DNA of 6,993 nucleotides. Source: a bacterium (lineage in GTDB: Bacteria; UBA9089; UBA9088). The notes under the pieces are model-generated. The model was given only the letters and a program-made list of their open reading frames with translations. It had not been told where the DNA came from and did no database searches. This document shows, piece by piece, positions 1 to 6,031 of this stretch. Both the position numbers and the translations under genes were made by a program. Position 1 is the stretch's first letter; every line of letters begins with the position of its first letter. The DNA is taken from positions 1 to 6,993 of the forward strand of contig JBFLYE010000173.1 of assembly GCA_040756715.1 (NCBI GenBank), in the 5' to 3' direction.

Positions 1-3
1 TTT

Positions 4-10
4 AGGAGGA
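4..10 (+). promoter_or_regulatory. ribosome binding site of the barrel gene
   Basis: AGGAGGA lies five bases before the ATG at 15, a near-perfect Shine-Dalgarno match that fixes the start. A very similar TTTAGGAGG string precedes the second gene, so strong ribosome sites are normal here for genes that begin after a spacer. Confidence 0.85.
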
Positions 11-14
11 AGAA

Positions 15-1520
15 ATGAAGAGAATTTTTCTTGGTTTGATGGTCAGCGGGGTTGTTTTTGGGCAACCAGACCATAGGCTTTCCATAAATGGAAACCTTGG
101 GTTTGAGGTAAGATACATAGACATCACCAAGGATGTTGATGAATATCCAAAGGATTTTTCATATACCGTGGAATTATCAGGGGTTGGAAAGCTTGATAAA
201 AATGATGTGGGAGGGATTTTGAATTTTAGCTATGACAAGCTTAATAAGACAGATGTCCAGAATGCCTATCTTAGCCTTGACCTTCCATCAGGAAAGCTTG
301 AGGGAGGCGATGTTTTATTAGACATTTCTGATTTTACAATAAAAAACAGCACAATTCGTGGTGTAAAGGGAGATTTTGAAGATAAAGGGGTATTGTTTGC
401 TTATGGTGTATCAAAAGAGAAAAAAGAAGAGGGTTCAACTACATCTGGGCAATATCGCCAGTGGCTTGGTATAGCAAGGGTTTCTTCGGTTTTTAGAGAT
501 AACACTTGGGGAATAACATACATTCAAGCAGAGGATGACCCTGCCTCAGTTGCTCTTTCTAATACAAAGCCTATAATAAATAAGGTTTTTGAAGGTGATA
601 TTGTTATTCCTTTATCAAGAGCCCTCTCTTTTAAATCAAACCTTGCATTTTCTGAGTATGATAAGGATAAAAGCAATAGAGAGGAGCTTTATAAAAACAA
701 GGCATTTTTAAGTGGATTTTCTCTTAATTTTAGCAAGTTTTTCTTTGAAGGGATATACCAATATATTGAGCCAAATTTTTATACAGCAGGAAATACAGGG
801 TGTGATGTTAATTGGGAAGGAATTAAACTTAACACAAAATACATTCCATCTGATAAACCTGTTGAATTTAATGTGAATATAAAATCTTACGATGATAACC
901 CAAGTGATAGGGAAGTAAATACAACAAAAACAAGGATTTATGAGATAAAATCAGAGATTACACCAAGGCAATTTCCCGATGTATCTATTGATTACAAAAA
1001 TACGAAGGAAAAAGATAATACAATTTCTCCTTTAAGGATAGCAAATGAGTTTTCCTTCGGCATTTCTTGTGGCATAAAAGATATAGACACATCATTTAAT
1101 TATAGCAGAAGCTCCTCTGATAATAAAAAAGACAATGAATACGATTCCCTGCTTTCCTCTTATTCTTTAAATGCATCTGGGCCATTAACAAAAAAGGTCT
1201 CCTTTTCTTCCTCCATTTCTTTCATCACATCTGAGGCAGGAGCAGGGGCTCAAAAGACAGAGCAGGATTCAAATTTTTATCTTTTATCCGCAAGCTTTCA
1301 ACCCACCCAATCTTTAAGGATAATCCCCTCTTATGATTATTCAAAGACAAAGGAAAAAATAGGAACAATTTTAGAAGAAAATATCACATCCTTTTCCTTT
1401 GCTTATTCCCTTTCTGTAAAATATCAGATAAATATGGAATATAAAAATATAGACCATAAAGAAAAGGATAATGATTATAAGGGAGATTCTGTGGGAATTA
1501 AAATGTCATGCCTTTTTTAA
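15..1520 (+). CDS. Predicted outer-membrane beta-barrel protein of unknown function
   Basis: The 501-residue protein begins with a typical export signal: Met-Lys-Arg, a hydrophobic stretch to about residue 15, and a likely cleavage near Gly16-Gln17. The mature part has no obvious helices. It is a succession of short alternating polar/hydrophobic strands joined by charged, Asn/Asp/Lys-rich loops, densest from about residue 345 to the end (for example KVSFSSSISF and LRIIPSYDYS). The last residue is Phe in the strand GIKMSCLF, the usual C-terminal signal for barrel insertion by the BAM machinery. Residues 98-117 show a GD...DFTI...RGV pattern that I recall from uncharacterised outer-membrane barrel proteins of candidate phyla; this is memory, not a search result. 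I infer an outer-membrane location. No porin or receptor family is recognised, and no plug domain or TonB box is seen. It is separated from the next gene by 66 bases, so it may be transcribed with it or end its own unit. Confidence 0.75.
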   Translation: MKRIFLGLMVSGVVFGQPDHRLSINGNLGFEVRYIDITKDVDEYPKDFSYTVELSGVGKLDKNDVGGILNFSYDKLNKTDVQNAYLSLDLPSGKLEGGDVLLDISDFTIKNSTIRGVKGDFEDKGVLFAYGVSKEKKEEGSTTSGQYRQWLGIARVSSVFRDNTWGITYIQAEDDPASVALSNTKPIINKVFEGDIVIPLSRALSFKSNLAFSEYDKDKSNREELYKNKAFLSGFSLNFSKFFFEGIYQYIEPNFYTAGNTGCDVNWEGIKLNTKYIPSDKPVEFNVNIKSYDDNPSDREVNTTKTRIYEIKSEITPRQFPDVSIDYKNTKEKDNTISPLRIANEFSFGISCGIKDIDTSFNYSRSSSDNKKDNEYDSLLSSYSLNASGPLTKKVSFSSSISFITSEAGAGAQKTEQDSNFYLLSASFQPTQSLRIIPSYDYSKTKEKIGTILEENITSFSFAYSLSVKYQINMEYKNIDHKEKDNDYKGDSVGIKMSCLF

Positions 1521-1527
1521 ATTTCCC

Positions 1528-1565
1528 TTTACAATTTAAAATCTAGTAATTTAAAATTTACAATT
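1528..1565. repeat. AT-rich spacer with short direct repeats
   Basis: The 9-mer TTTACAATT occurs at both ends (1528-1536 and 1557-1565), and AATTTAAAAT occurs twice between them (1534-1543 and 1548-1557). Read on the minus strand, the right half (1548-1565) matches 4657-4674, at the end of nuoC, in 17 of 18 bases. It fills most of the gap between the barrel gene and the alanine-rich gene. No clear terminator stem or good promoter pair is visible; a TTTACA at 1528 has only a poor -10 partner. Confidence 0.5.
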
Positions 1566-1572
1566 ATGTTTT

Positions 1573-1579
1573 AGGAGGT
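1573..1579 (+). promoter_or_regulatory. ribosome binding site of the alanine-rich protein gene
   Basis: AGGAGGT sits seven bases before the ATG at 1587. It supports that start, which also places a well-formed signal peptide at the N terminus. Confidence 0.85.
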
Positions 1580-1586
1580 AAATAGA

Positions 1587-2594
1587 ATGAAGAAATTTTT
1601 ATTTCTTTTAAGCTTGCTTTCAATGAAAGTATGGGCTGAATTTGGGACACCGACCAATATTACTAATATGGTTGAGATCCTACAGAAGAAGGTAGAAGCT
1701 GCCTGGGCAGCTGAGGCAAGGGCTGTAGCCATTGCAGAGGAGGCAAGGATTGCTGAGGCTGAGATGGTAGCTGATGCCCTAGCCGCTGAGGAGGCTTTAA
1801 AAGAAGCAGAGGCTTTGGCTAGGGTAACTCTGGCAGATAAGGATTATGCAGAAGCCAAGGCAAAGTCAGCTGAGGCAGCGGCAAAGGCAGCATTAGCATC
1901 AGCCGATGCAGCAAAGGCAGCACAAGCATCTGCTTATGCAGCCCTTGAGGATGCAAAGGCTACAGAAGCAAGGGTGCAGGCTGAGCTTAATGTAGCTAAA
2001 GAGGAATTGCTCTTTGTAAGGAAAAAGAGGGAAGAGGCGATCAGGCTGGCAAAGGAATTTTATTTGCTGGGTCAAAAGGCATTGACTGATGGAAATGTTG
2101 TATCTGCGGTAGAATTTGGGAAAAGGGCATCTTCCCAGATAGAAATGGCAAATAAGGCAAAGGATGAAGAATTGGCAAAGGAGCTTGCCTTGAAGGAAAC
2201 AGAGAGGAGGCTTAATGCCGTAATTGAGGGTGTTAAGGCAAATTTAGAGAGGCAAAAAACAGCTGTTATAATGGCAAAGGAGCAGGAGTCCCGTGCGATT
2301 ATGGAGGCAGAGGCAGCAAAAATAGCCGCAAGGAGGGCAGAGGAGACATTTGAAGTATCAAAGGCTACAGAGCTTAAGGTAAGGGCATTGGCAGAGGCAG
2401 CAGCTGAGGCATTTAAGTGGGCAAAGGCAAAGAGCGAGATTACAAAGCAAGCCCAAGCAAAGGCATTAGCTGAGGCAGAAGCAGCAAGATTTGCAGAAGA
2501 GGCAGCAAGGCTAGCCGCAAAGCAGGCAGAGGAAGAAAGAAAGAAGGCAGAGGAGGTATTAAAGGAGGCAGAAAAGGCGATAAAAGGATTTTGA
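1587..2594 (+). CDS. Exported alanine-rich long-helix (coiled-coil) protein
   Basis: The 335-residue protein starts with a clear signal peptide (MKKFLFLLSLLSMKVWA) with a probable cleavage after Val-Trp-Ala17, so the mature protein should be periplasmic or envelope-associated. There is no lipobox Cys. About 27% of residues are Ala; most of the rest are Glu, Lys, Arg and Leu, with almost no Pro or Gly after residue 25, as in extended alpha-helices. Two Ala/Glu/Lys-rich arms (about 35-145 and 200-333) flank a less repetitive segment at about 151-190 (GQKALTDGNVVSAVEFGKRA) that could form a helical hairpin. That hairpin resembles DUF4398-like envelope domains, but this is a guess. The arms resemble the TolA central helix in composition only. 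No OmpA, LysM or TonB-like C-terminal domain follows. The reading frame ends 11 bases before the HU start, so it is probably co-transcribed with HU. A scaffold or tether in the envelope is inferred, not shown. Confidence 0.75.
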   Translation: MKKFLFLLSLLSMKVWAEFGTPTNITNMVEILQKKVEAAWAAEARAVAIAEEARIAEAEMVADALAAEEALKEAEALARVTLADKDYAEAKAKSAEAAAKAALASADAAKAAQASAYAALEDAKATEARVQAELNVAKEELLFVRKKREEAIRLAKEFYLLGQKALTDGNVVSAVEFGKRASSQIEMANKAKDEELAKELALKETERRLNAVIEGVKANLERQKTAVIMAKEQESRAIMEAEAAKIAARRAEETFEVSKATELKVRALAEAAAEAFKWAKAKSEITKQAQAKALAEAEAARFAEEAARLAAKQAEEERKKAEEVLKEAEKAIKGF

Positions 2595-2605
2595 ATTTAG
2601 GATTT

Positions 2606-2899
2606 ATGAAGCTGACAAGGAAGGATTTGGTTGTAAAAATAGCAGAGGAGATAAATGTTCCTCAAAAAACTATTAAGGAGATTATAGAAAACCTTTTTCT
2701 CAAAATTTCCGATAACCTATCAGAGGGAGGAAATGTTGAATTTAGGGGATTTGGGGTGTTTAAAACAAAAGAGAGGAAGAAAAGGCTGGGAAGAAACCCA
2801 AAGACAGGCAAGGCTGTTTCTATTCCAGAAAAAAGGGTTGTAGTTTTTAAGCCCGGAAATATTTTAAAGAAAAAAATTGAGAACAGAAGACCTTTATAA
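2606..2899 (+). CDS. HU/IHF-family nucleoid DNA-binding protein
   Basis: This 97-residue protein has the standard length and all hallmarks of the family. It starts MKLTRKDLV, followed by the paired N-terminal helices that form the dimer body (residues 4-40). The turn GFGVF is at 48-52, and the beta-arm carries RNPKTG at 63-68 with the Pro65 that wedges into DNA. FKPG at 81-84 leads into a basic C-terminal helix. It bends and compacts DNA as a homo- or heterodimer. I chose ATG 2606 over the in-frame TTG at 2591 because family members begin at this point and an AGGA (2599-2602) precedes it, although the spacing is tight. Extending to the TTG would add five atypical residues. HU and IHF subunits cannot be told apart from this sequence, so no symbol is given. 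It sits between an envelope gene and a zinc-ribbon gene whose start it overlaps. Confidence 0.93.
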   Translation: MKLTRKDLVVKIAEEINVPQKTIKEIIENLFLKISDNLSEGGNVEFRGFGVFKTKERKKRLGRNPKTGKAVSIPEKRVVVFKPGNILKKKIENRRPL

Positions 2900-3068
2900 C
2901 AATCAAAATAAAAGAAGCAGATTCCTCTGTGATGTTTGTGGCTATGAGTGGACGGTAAGGCACAAAGAGGATCTTTTAAGGAAAAATTTATCACTAGAGG
3001 ATGACCTTTCAGAAGACAATCCAACAAAATGCCCTTCCTGCGGAAATTCATACATCTCTGAGCTATGA
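2877..3068 (+). CDS. Small two-CxxC zinc-ribbon protein
   Basis: This 63-residue protein has two CxxC knuckles, C18-x-x-C21 (CDVCGYEW) and C52-x-x-C55 (CPSCGN). They are separated by a 30-residue charged linker, a layout expected to bind one structural zinc ion. The only standard start codon in frame is TTG at 2877, which overlaps the end of the HU gene by 23 bases. No good ribosome site precedes it, so translation probably depends on ribosomes finishing HU. Its TGA overlaps the nuoA ATG as ATGA (3065-3068), again suggesting coupling. The fold matches rubredoxin- or zinc-ribbon-like small proteins, but the linker and the lack of other catalytic residues give no specific function. It is short, yet the conserved Cys pairs and tight packing make it a real gene rather than a chance frame. 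A link to metal handling, transcription or complex I is speculation. Confidence 0.75.
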   Translation: MRTEDLYNNQNKRSRFLCDVCGYEWTVRHKEDLLRKNLSLEDDLSEDNPTKCPSCGNSYISEL

Positions 3069-3427
3069 ATGATTACATTTGGGTTCTCTTTTTTCTCTTA
3101 GTTGGTCTTGTATTTGGAGGAGGGGCTCTTTTTCTAAATTGGTTTTTAAAGCCAAAAAGAAAGGATAAAAGAGGATTTTCTTCCTATGAGTGTGGAGAAA
3201 AGCCTATTGGCTCTGCTTATATCCAATACAATACAAAATATTACCTCTATGGTCTTATATTCCTTATCTTTGATGTAGAGGTTGTCTTTATCCTTCCCTG
3301 GGCTTGTATCTTTCGGGATTCTCAAATTTCACCACTTATTTTGCTTATTGAAATGGTAATTTTTATCGCTATTCTTTTAATTGGCTTGATATACGCAGGG
3401 TTTAAAGGGGCATTGAAATGGGAGTAA
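3065..3427 (+). CDS. nuoA: NADH-quinone oxidoreductase subunit A
   Basis: NuoA (ND3 homologue) is a small membrane subunit of complex I, lying next to the junction of the membrane and peripheral arms near the quinone site. At 120 residues it has the usual length. Three membrane helices are visible at about residues 5-27, 59-80 and 89-111. The loop after helix 1 carries the family motif SSYECGEKPIGSA, with Cys43 matching the Cys of the mobile ND3 loop. Helix 2 has the conserved FDVEVVFILPWA segment with acidic Asp70 and Glu72, which in the E. coli protein are important for activity. The ATG overlaps the stop of the zinc-ribbon gene by four bases. The 3' end overlaps the following coiled-coil gene by ten bases. 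In most nuo operons nuoB would follow directly; here a foreign-looking small gene intervenes. Confidence 0.96.
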   Translation: MNDYIWVLFFLLVGLVFGGGALFLNWFLKPKRKDKRGFSSYECGEKPIGSAYIQYNTKYYLYGLIFLIFDVEVVFILPWACIFRDSQISPLILLIEMVIFIAILLIGLIYAGFKGALKWE

Positions 3428-3735
3428 AAGAGCTTACAGAGGCATTTAGAAAGGCAATGGTTGATGTCCTGGTGCCAGAGCTAAGGGAGTTTAGGCAGGA
3501 GATGAGTCTGCGGTTTGAGGAAGTAAATAAAAGGTTTGAGGAATTATACAGGGAAATGGATGGAAGGTTTATTGAGGTTCATAAGGAGATAAGCCTTGTA
3601 AAAGGGGAGATAAGTGCAACAAATAAAATCTTGGAAAGAATTTGGGATAGATTAGACCTTGCTGAAAGGGTAGCTAAATTAGAGGATAGGACAGAGCTTA
3701 TTCTGCACGATTTAGAAATAATAAGAACAAGATGA
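3418..3735 (+). CDS. Small coiled-coil protein of unknown function inside the nuo operon
   Basis: This 105-residue, highly charged protein has no Cys, no signal peptide and no membrane helix, so it is probably cytoplasmic. Heptad-like spacing of Phe/Val/Leu/Met is visible at about residues 30-65 ([12 protein letters not shown], then a degenerate copy [10 protein letters not shown]). A second likely helix follows at about 66-100 ([21 protein letters not shown]). Proteins with repeated RFEEV/MDKRFEE-type heptads are common and mostly uncharacterised in bacterial and archaeal genomes. It has its own ribosome site, AGGGG at 3406-3410, seven bases before the ATG. It overlaps nuoA by ten bases and nuoB by four (ATGA), so it is fully embedded in the operon. 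The open frame is intact and packed as tightly as its neighbours, which argues against a chance ORF. It could be an accessory or assembly factor for complex I, or simply an insertion of a common mobile-like coiled-coil gene. I do not recognise a named family. Confidence 0.8.
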   Translation: MGVKELTEAFRKAMVDVLVPELREFRQEMSLRFEEVNKRFEELYREMDGRFIEVHKEISLVKGEISATNKILERIWDRLDLAERVAKLEDRTELILHDLEIIRTR

Positions 3736-4235
3736 GCATTCTTTCTGACAAAATATTACCACCGGTTATTAAGATGCCTGGGGGAGGCATTATTGTTTCA
3801 TCCCTAGAGGCCATTCTTAACTGGGGAAGGGGTTCATCTTTATGGCCTATGACATTTGGCTTGGCTTGTTGTGCTATTGAAATGATGGCAACCGGGGCAT
3901 CGCATTATGACTTTGATAGATTTGGCTCTGGTGTATTTAGACCCTCTCCCAGGCAGGCAGACCTTATGATTGTTGCCGGCACAGTTACAAAGAAAATGGC
4001 AGATAGGCTTAAACTCCTTTATGAACAAATGCCATTTCCAAAATATGTTATTGCGATGGGCTCTTGTGCCATATCAGGCGGCGTCTTTAATACCTATTCC
4101 GTTGTTCAGGGCGTTGATAAGATAATTCCGGTTGATGTTTATGTTCCTGGTTGCCCACCCAGACCAGAGGGGCTTTTATATGGGCTGTTAAAGCTTCAGG
4201 AAAAAGTTAAAAAGGAACCCCTTATTAAAAGATGA
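3732..4235 (+). CDS. nuoB: NADH-quinone oxidoreductase subunit B (cluster N2 protein)
   Basis: NuoB (PSST/Nqo6 homologue) carries the terminal 4Fe-4S cluster N2, which passes electrons to quinone. The 167-residue protein shows all four cluster ligands: the adjacent pair Cys46-Cys47 in [12 protein letters not shown], Cys112 in MGSCAISGG, and Cys141 in VPGCPPRPE. Other conserved stretches include [23 protein letters not shown] and [10 protein letters not shown]. Length and motif spacing are typical and the gene looks functional. The consecutive-Cys motif and surrounding residues fit complex I proper, although related hydrogenase small subunits share part of this pattern. The nuoA neighbour and the lack of hydrogenase ligands in NuoD favour complex I. 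The start overlaps the coiled-coil gene by four bases, and the stop overlaps the nuoC ATG by four. There is no strong ribosome site of its own, so coupling is likely. Confidence 0.97.
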   Translation: MSILSDKILPPVIKMPGGGIIVSSLEAILNWGRGSSLWPMTFGLACCAIEMMATGASHYDFDRFGSGVFRPSPRQADLMIVAGTVTKKMADRLKLLYEQMPFPKYVIAMGSCAISGGVFNTYSVVQGVDKIIPVDVYVPGCPPRPEGLLYGLLKLQEKVKKEPLIKR

Positions 4236-4687
4236 GTCTACAGGAGGTTATAAAAGAAAGATTTCCAAGTGCACATTTTGAAGAAAATTGTAAAGACCTT
4301 ACATTCAGGATAGAAAAAAACATTCTCCTTGAATTTATGGATTTTCTTTACAAGGAGCTCTCCTTTTCATTCCTTACAGATATTTGCGGCGTTGATTATC
4401 CAAAAAGGGAAAAGAGGTTTGATGTTGTCTATCACCTATATTCCATTGAAGAAAACAGAAGGATTTGTGTAAAGGTAGGTATTTCAGAAAACGAAGAGGT
4501 AGAATCCGTCTCGTGCATATGGAAGGGAGCAAACTGGCAGGAAAGGGAGGTATTTGACCTTTTTGGGATAAGGTTTTTGAATCATCCAGACCTAAAGAGA
4601 ATCCTCCTTCCCGATGAATGGGAAGGTCATCCTTTAAGGAAGGATTATCCATTGGAAATTGCAAATTTTAAATTGAAAGATGAATAA
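4232..4687 (+). CDS. nuoC: NADH-quinone oxidoreductase subunit C (30-kDa subunit)
   Basis: NuoC (Nqo5/30-kDa homologue) is a structural subunit of the peripheral arm, contacting NuoD and NuoB. At 151 residues it is a compact form. The family signature is plain: [20 protein letters not shown] at residues 102-121, followed by KRILLP and [13 protein letters not shown] (128-140). The N-terminal alpha/beta domain is present, with [12 protein letters not shown] at 47-57 as expected. It is a separate protein, not the NuoCD fusion of enterobacteria. After DYPLE the last ten or so residues (ANFKLKDE) are not family-conserved. They are encoded by an AT-rich repeat-like stretch (4657-4674) related to the intergenic repeat at 1548-1565, suggesting the original stop was shifted by a repeat. 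It overlaps nuoD by eight bases. Confidence 0.95.
   Translation: MSLQEVIKERFPSAHFEENCKDLTFRIEKNILLEFMDFLYKELSFSFLTDICGVDYPKREKRFDVVYHLYSIEENRRICVKVGISENEEVESVSCIWKGANWQEREVFDLFGIRFLNHPDLKRILLPDEWEGHPLRKDYPLEIANFKLKDE
4657..4674. repeat. AT-rich repeat copy in the 3' end of nuoC
   Basis: AATTGCAAATTTTAAATT matches the reverse complement of 1548-1565 in 17 of 18 bases, the difference being C versus T at the sixth base. It encodes part of the non-conserved NuoC tail and lies just before the nuoD start at 4680. In AT-rich DNA such matches are less surprising than they look, so a common origin is tentative. Confidence 0.4.
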
Positions 4688-5855
4688 AGTTCACGAAATG
4701 CTTATCAATATGGGTCCCCAGCACCCCGCTACCCATGGGGTCTTAAGGGTTCTCCTTACCCTTGATGGCGAAAGGATTGTCTATCCAGAAGCCCATATTG
4801 GCTATCTTCACAGAGGGATTGAAAAGCTTGCTGAGGAAAAGAGATATGCTCAATTCCTTCCCATAACCGATAGGCTTGATTATCTATCCGCACCCTTAAA
4901 TAACCTTGCATATTGCTTAGCGGTTGAAAAGCTTGCGGGAATTACCGTACCAAAGAGGGCAGATTATATTAGAATGATATTGGCTGAGCTTTCCAGGATT
5001 GCCTCACACCTTGTCTGGCTTGGAACATCTGCCTTAGACCTTGGTGCATTTACCCCATTCCTCTATACATTCAGGGAGAGGGAGATTATCCTTGATATAT
5101 TTGAGGATTATTGCGGGGCAAGGCTTACCACATCCTGCATAAGAATTGGAGGCGTTCCTTTTGATTTTGATGATAAGCTCATTGAAAAAATAAAGGATTT
5201 TATAAAAATATTTCCCAAGAAGATAGATGAGTATGAGGGGCTTCTTACAAAAAACCCTATATTTCTTAAAAGAACACAAAATGTTGGGATAATTCCAAAG
5301 GATGTGGCAATAAACTATGGCCTTTCTGGACCATCCCTGCGTGGAAGCGGCGTTTGTTTTGATATAAGAAAGCAAGAGCCATATTGTGCTTACAATGAGG
5401 TTGATTTTATTGTTCCCACCGGAAGGGGTATTGGCGATGTCTATGACCGGTATCTGGTAAGGGTTTTTGAGATGAAAGAGGCAACCCATATTATCAAACA
5501 GGCAATTAACAACCTCCCTGAGGGTAAAATCCTTGCCGATATTCCAAAGATAGTCCCACCCCCTAAAGAGAGGGTAAAAAATGAGATTGAGGCTTTAATT
5601 CATCACTTTATCCTGATGGAAAGAGGGTTTGAGATTCCTAAGGGAGAGGCTTACAGAAGCATTGAATCCTCAAAGGGAGAGCTTGGGTTTTATATCATTT
5701 CAGATGGCTCTAATATACCTTATAGATTAAAGATAAGGGCACCCTCCTTTGTCAATATTTCCTGCCTTCCTTCCATTGGAAAGGGGGCAATGATGGCTGA
5801 TATGGTTGCCATCATTGGAAGCCTTGATATTGTCTTAGGCGAGATAGATAGATAG
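4680..5855 (+). CDS. nuoD: NADH-quinone oxidoreductase subunit D (49-kDa subunit)
   Basis: NuoD (49-kDa/Nqo4 homologue) forms, with NuoB, the quinone-binding pocket near cluster N2. The 391-residue protein is complete, from GPQHPATHG (12-20) to the typical ending LGEIDR. The two residues that contact the quinone head group in the Thermus structure, His38 and Tyr87, correspond here to His19 and Tyr68 (in RLDYLSAP). Other family blocks are HIGYLHRGIEKL, ELSRIASHLVWLG, RIGGVPFDF, GPSLRGSG and DGSNIPYRLKIRAPSF. The Cys ligands of [NiFe] hydrogenase large subunits are absent: there is no CxxC near HIGYLHRG and none near the C terminus. It is therefore a complex I subunit rather than a hydrogenase. 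The start overlaps nuoC by eight bases without a clear ribosome site. No further nuo gene follows; three bases after the stop begins a convergent argB remnant. Confidence 0.97.
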   Translation: MNKVHEMLINMGPQHPATHGVLRVLLTLDGERIVYPEAHIGYLHRGIEKLAEEKRYAQFLPITDRLDYLSAPLNNLAYCLAVEKLAGITVPKRADYIRMILAELSRIASHLVWLGTSALDLGAFTPFLYTFREREIILDIFEDYCGARLTTSCIRIGGVPFDFDDKLIEKIKDFIKIFPKKIDEYEGLLTKNPIFLKRTQNVGIIPKDVAINYGLSGPSLRGSGVCFDIRKQEPYCAYNEVDFIVPTGRGIGDVYDRYLVRVFEMKEATHIIKQAINNLPEGKILADIPKIVPPPKERVKNEIEALIHHFILMERGFEIPKGEAYRSIESSKGELGFYIISDGSNIPYRLKIRAPSFVNISCLPSIGKGAMMADMVAIIGSLDIVLGEIDR

Positions 5856-5858
5856 CCT

Positions 5859-6020
5859 CTATTGCATTATTTGTATTCCGATACCAGAATCTGTAAATAG
5901 CTCAAGGAGGATTGAGTGCTTTATTCTTCCATCAATGATATGTGCCTTCATTACGCCATTTTCAATTGCATCTTGAGCTAACCTTACCTTCGGAATCATT
6001 CCAGAGCTTATCTTTTTTCT
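5859..6020 (-). pseudogene. argB: argB remnant: C-terminal end of acetylglutamate kinase
   Basis: Read on the minus strand, this frame encodes 53 residues ending in a TAG at 5859-5861. The sequence [18 protein letters not shown] followed by [19 protein letters not shown] and TDSGIGIQ is recognisably the C terminus of N-acetyl-L-glutamate kinase. That enzyme phosphorylates acetylglutamate in the second step of arginine synthesis. The GMIPKV segment holds the conserved Lys that contacts ATP in the family. Intact enzymes have about 260-300 residues. Here the frame is closed upstream by a TGA (6021-6023), and the DNA beyond belongs to another gene, so roughly the N-terminal four fifths is missing. 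No start codon suitable for an independent gene is present. The surviving part has no internal stop or frameshift, which suggests recent truncation or an assembly junction. It converges on nuoD with a 3-base gap. Confidence 0.85.
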
Positions 6021-6031
6021 TCATTTTTTCT

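Noticed and set aside
2662-3051. 129-codon minus-strand frame across the HU and zinc-ribbon genes
   Set aside because: It is antisense to two genes with clear motifs, and its Phe/Pro/Ser-rich translation is what reverse reading of Lys/Glu/Gly codons gives.
5034-5489. 151-codon open frame on the minus strand inside nuoD
   Set aside because: It is fully antisense to a strongly conserved nuoD. The translation is Cys-, Ile- and Tyr-rich without any family motif, and no ribosome site is seen. It is a shadow frame.
4680-5855. Reading nuoB-nuoD as part of a membrane-bound [NiFe] hydrogenase
   Set aside because: The NuoD protein lacks both CxxC nickel-ligand motifs and has the quinone-pocket His19 and Tyr68. 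nuoA, which hydrogenases lack, is also present.
5901-5916. CTCAA...TTGAG inverted repeat as a terminator for the nuo operon
   Set aside because: The stem is only five base pairs, no T run follows, and it lies inside the argB remnant coding frame.
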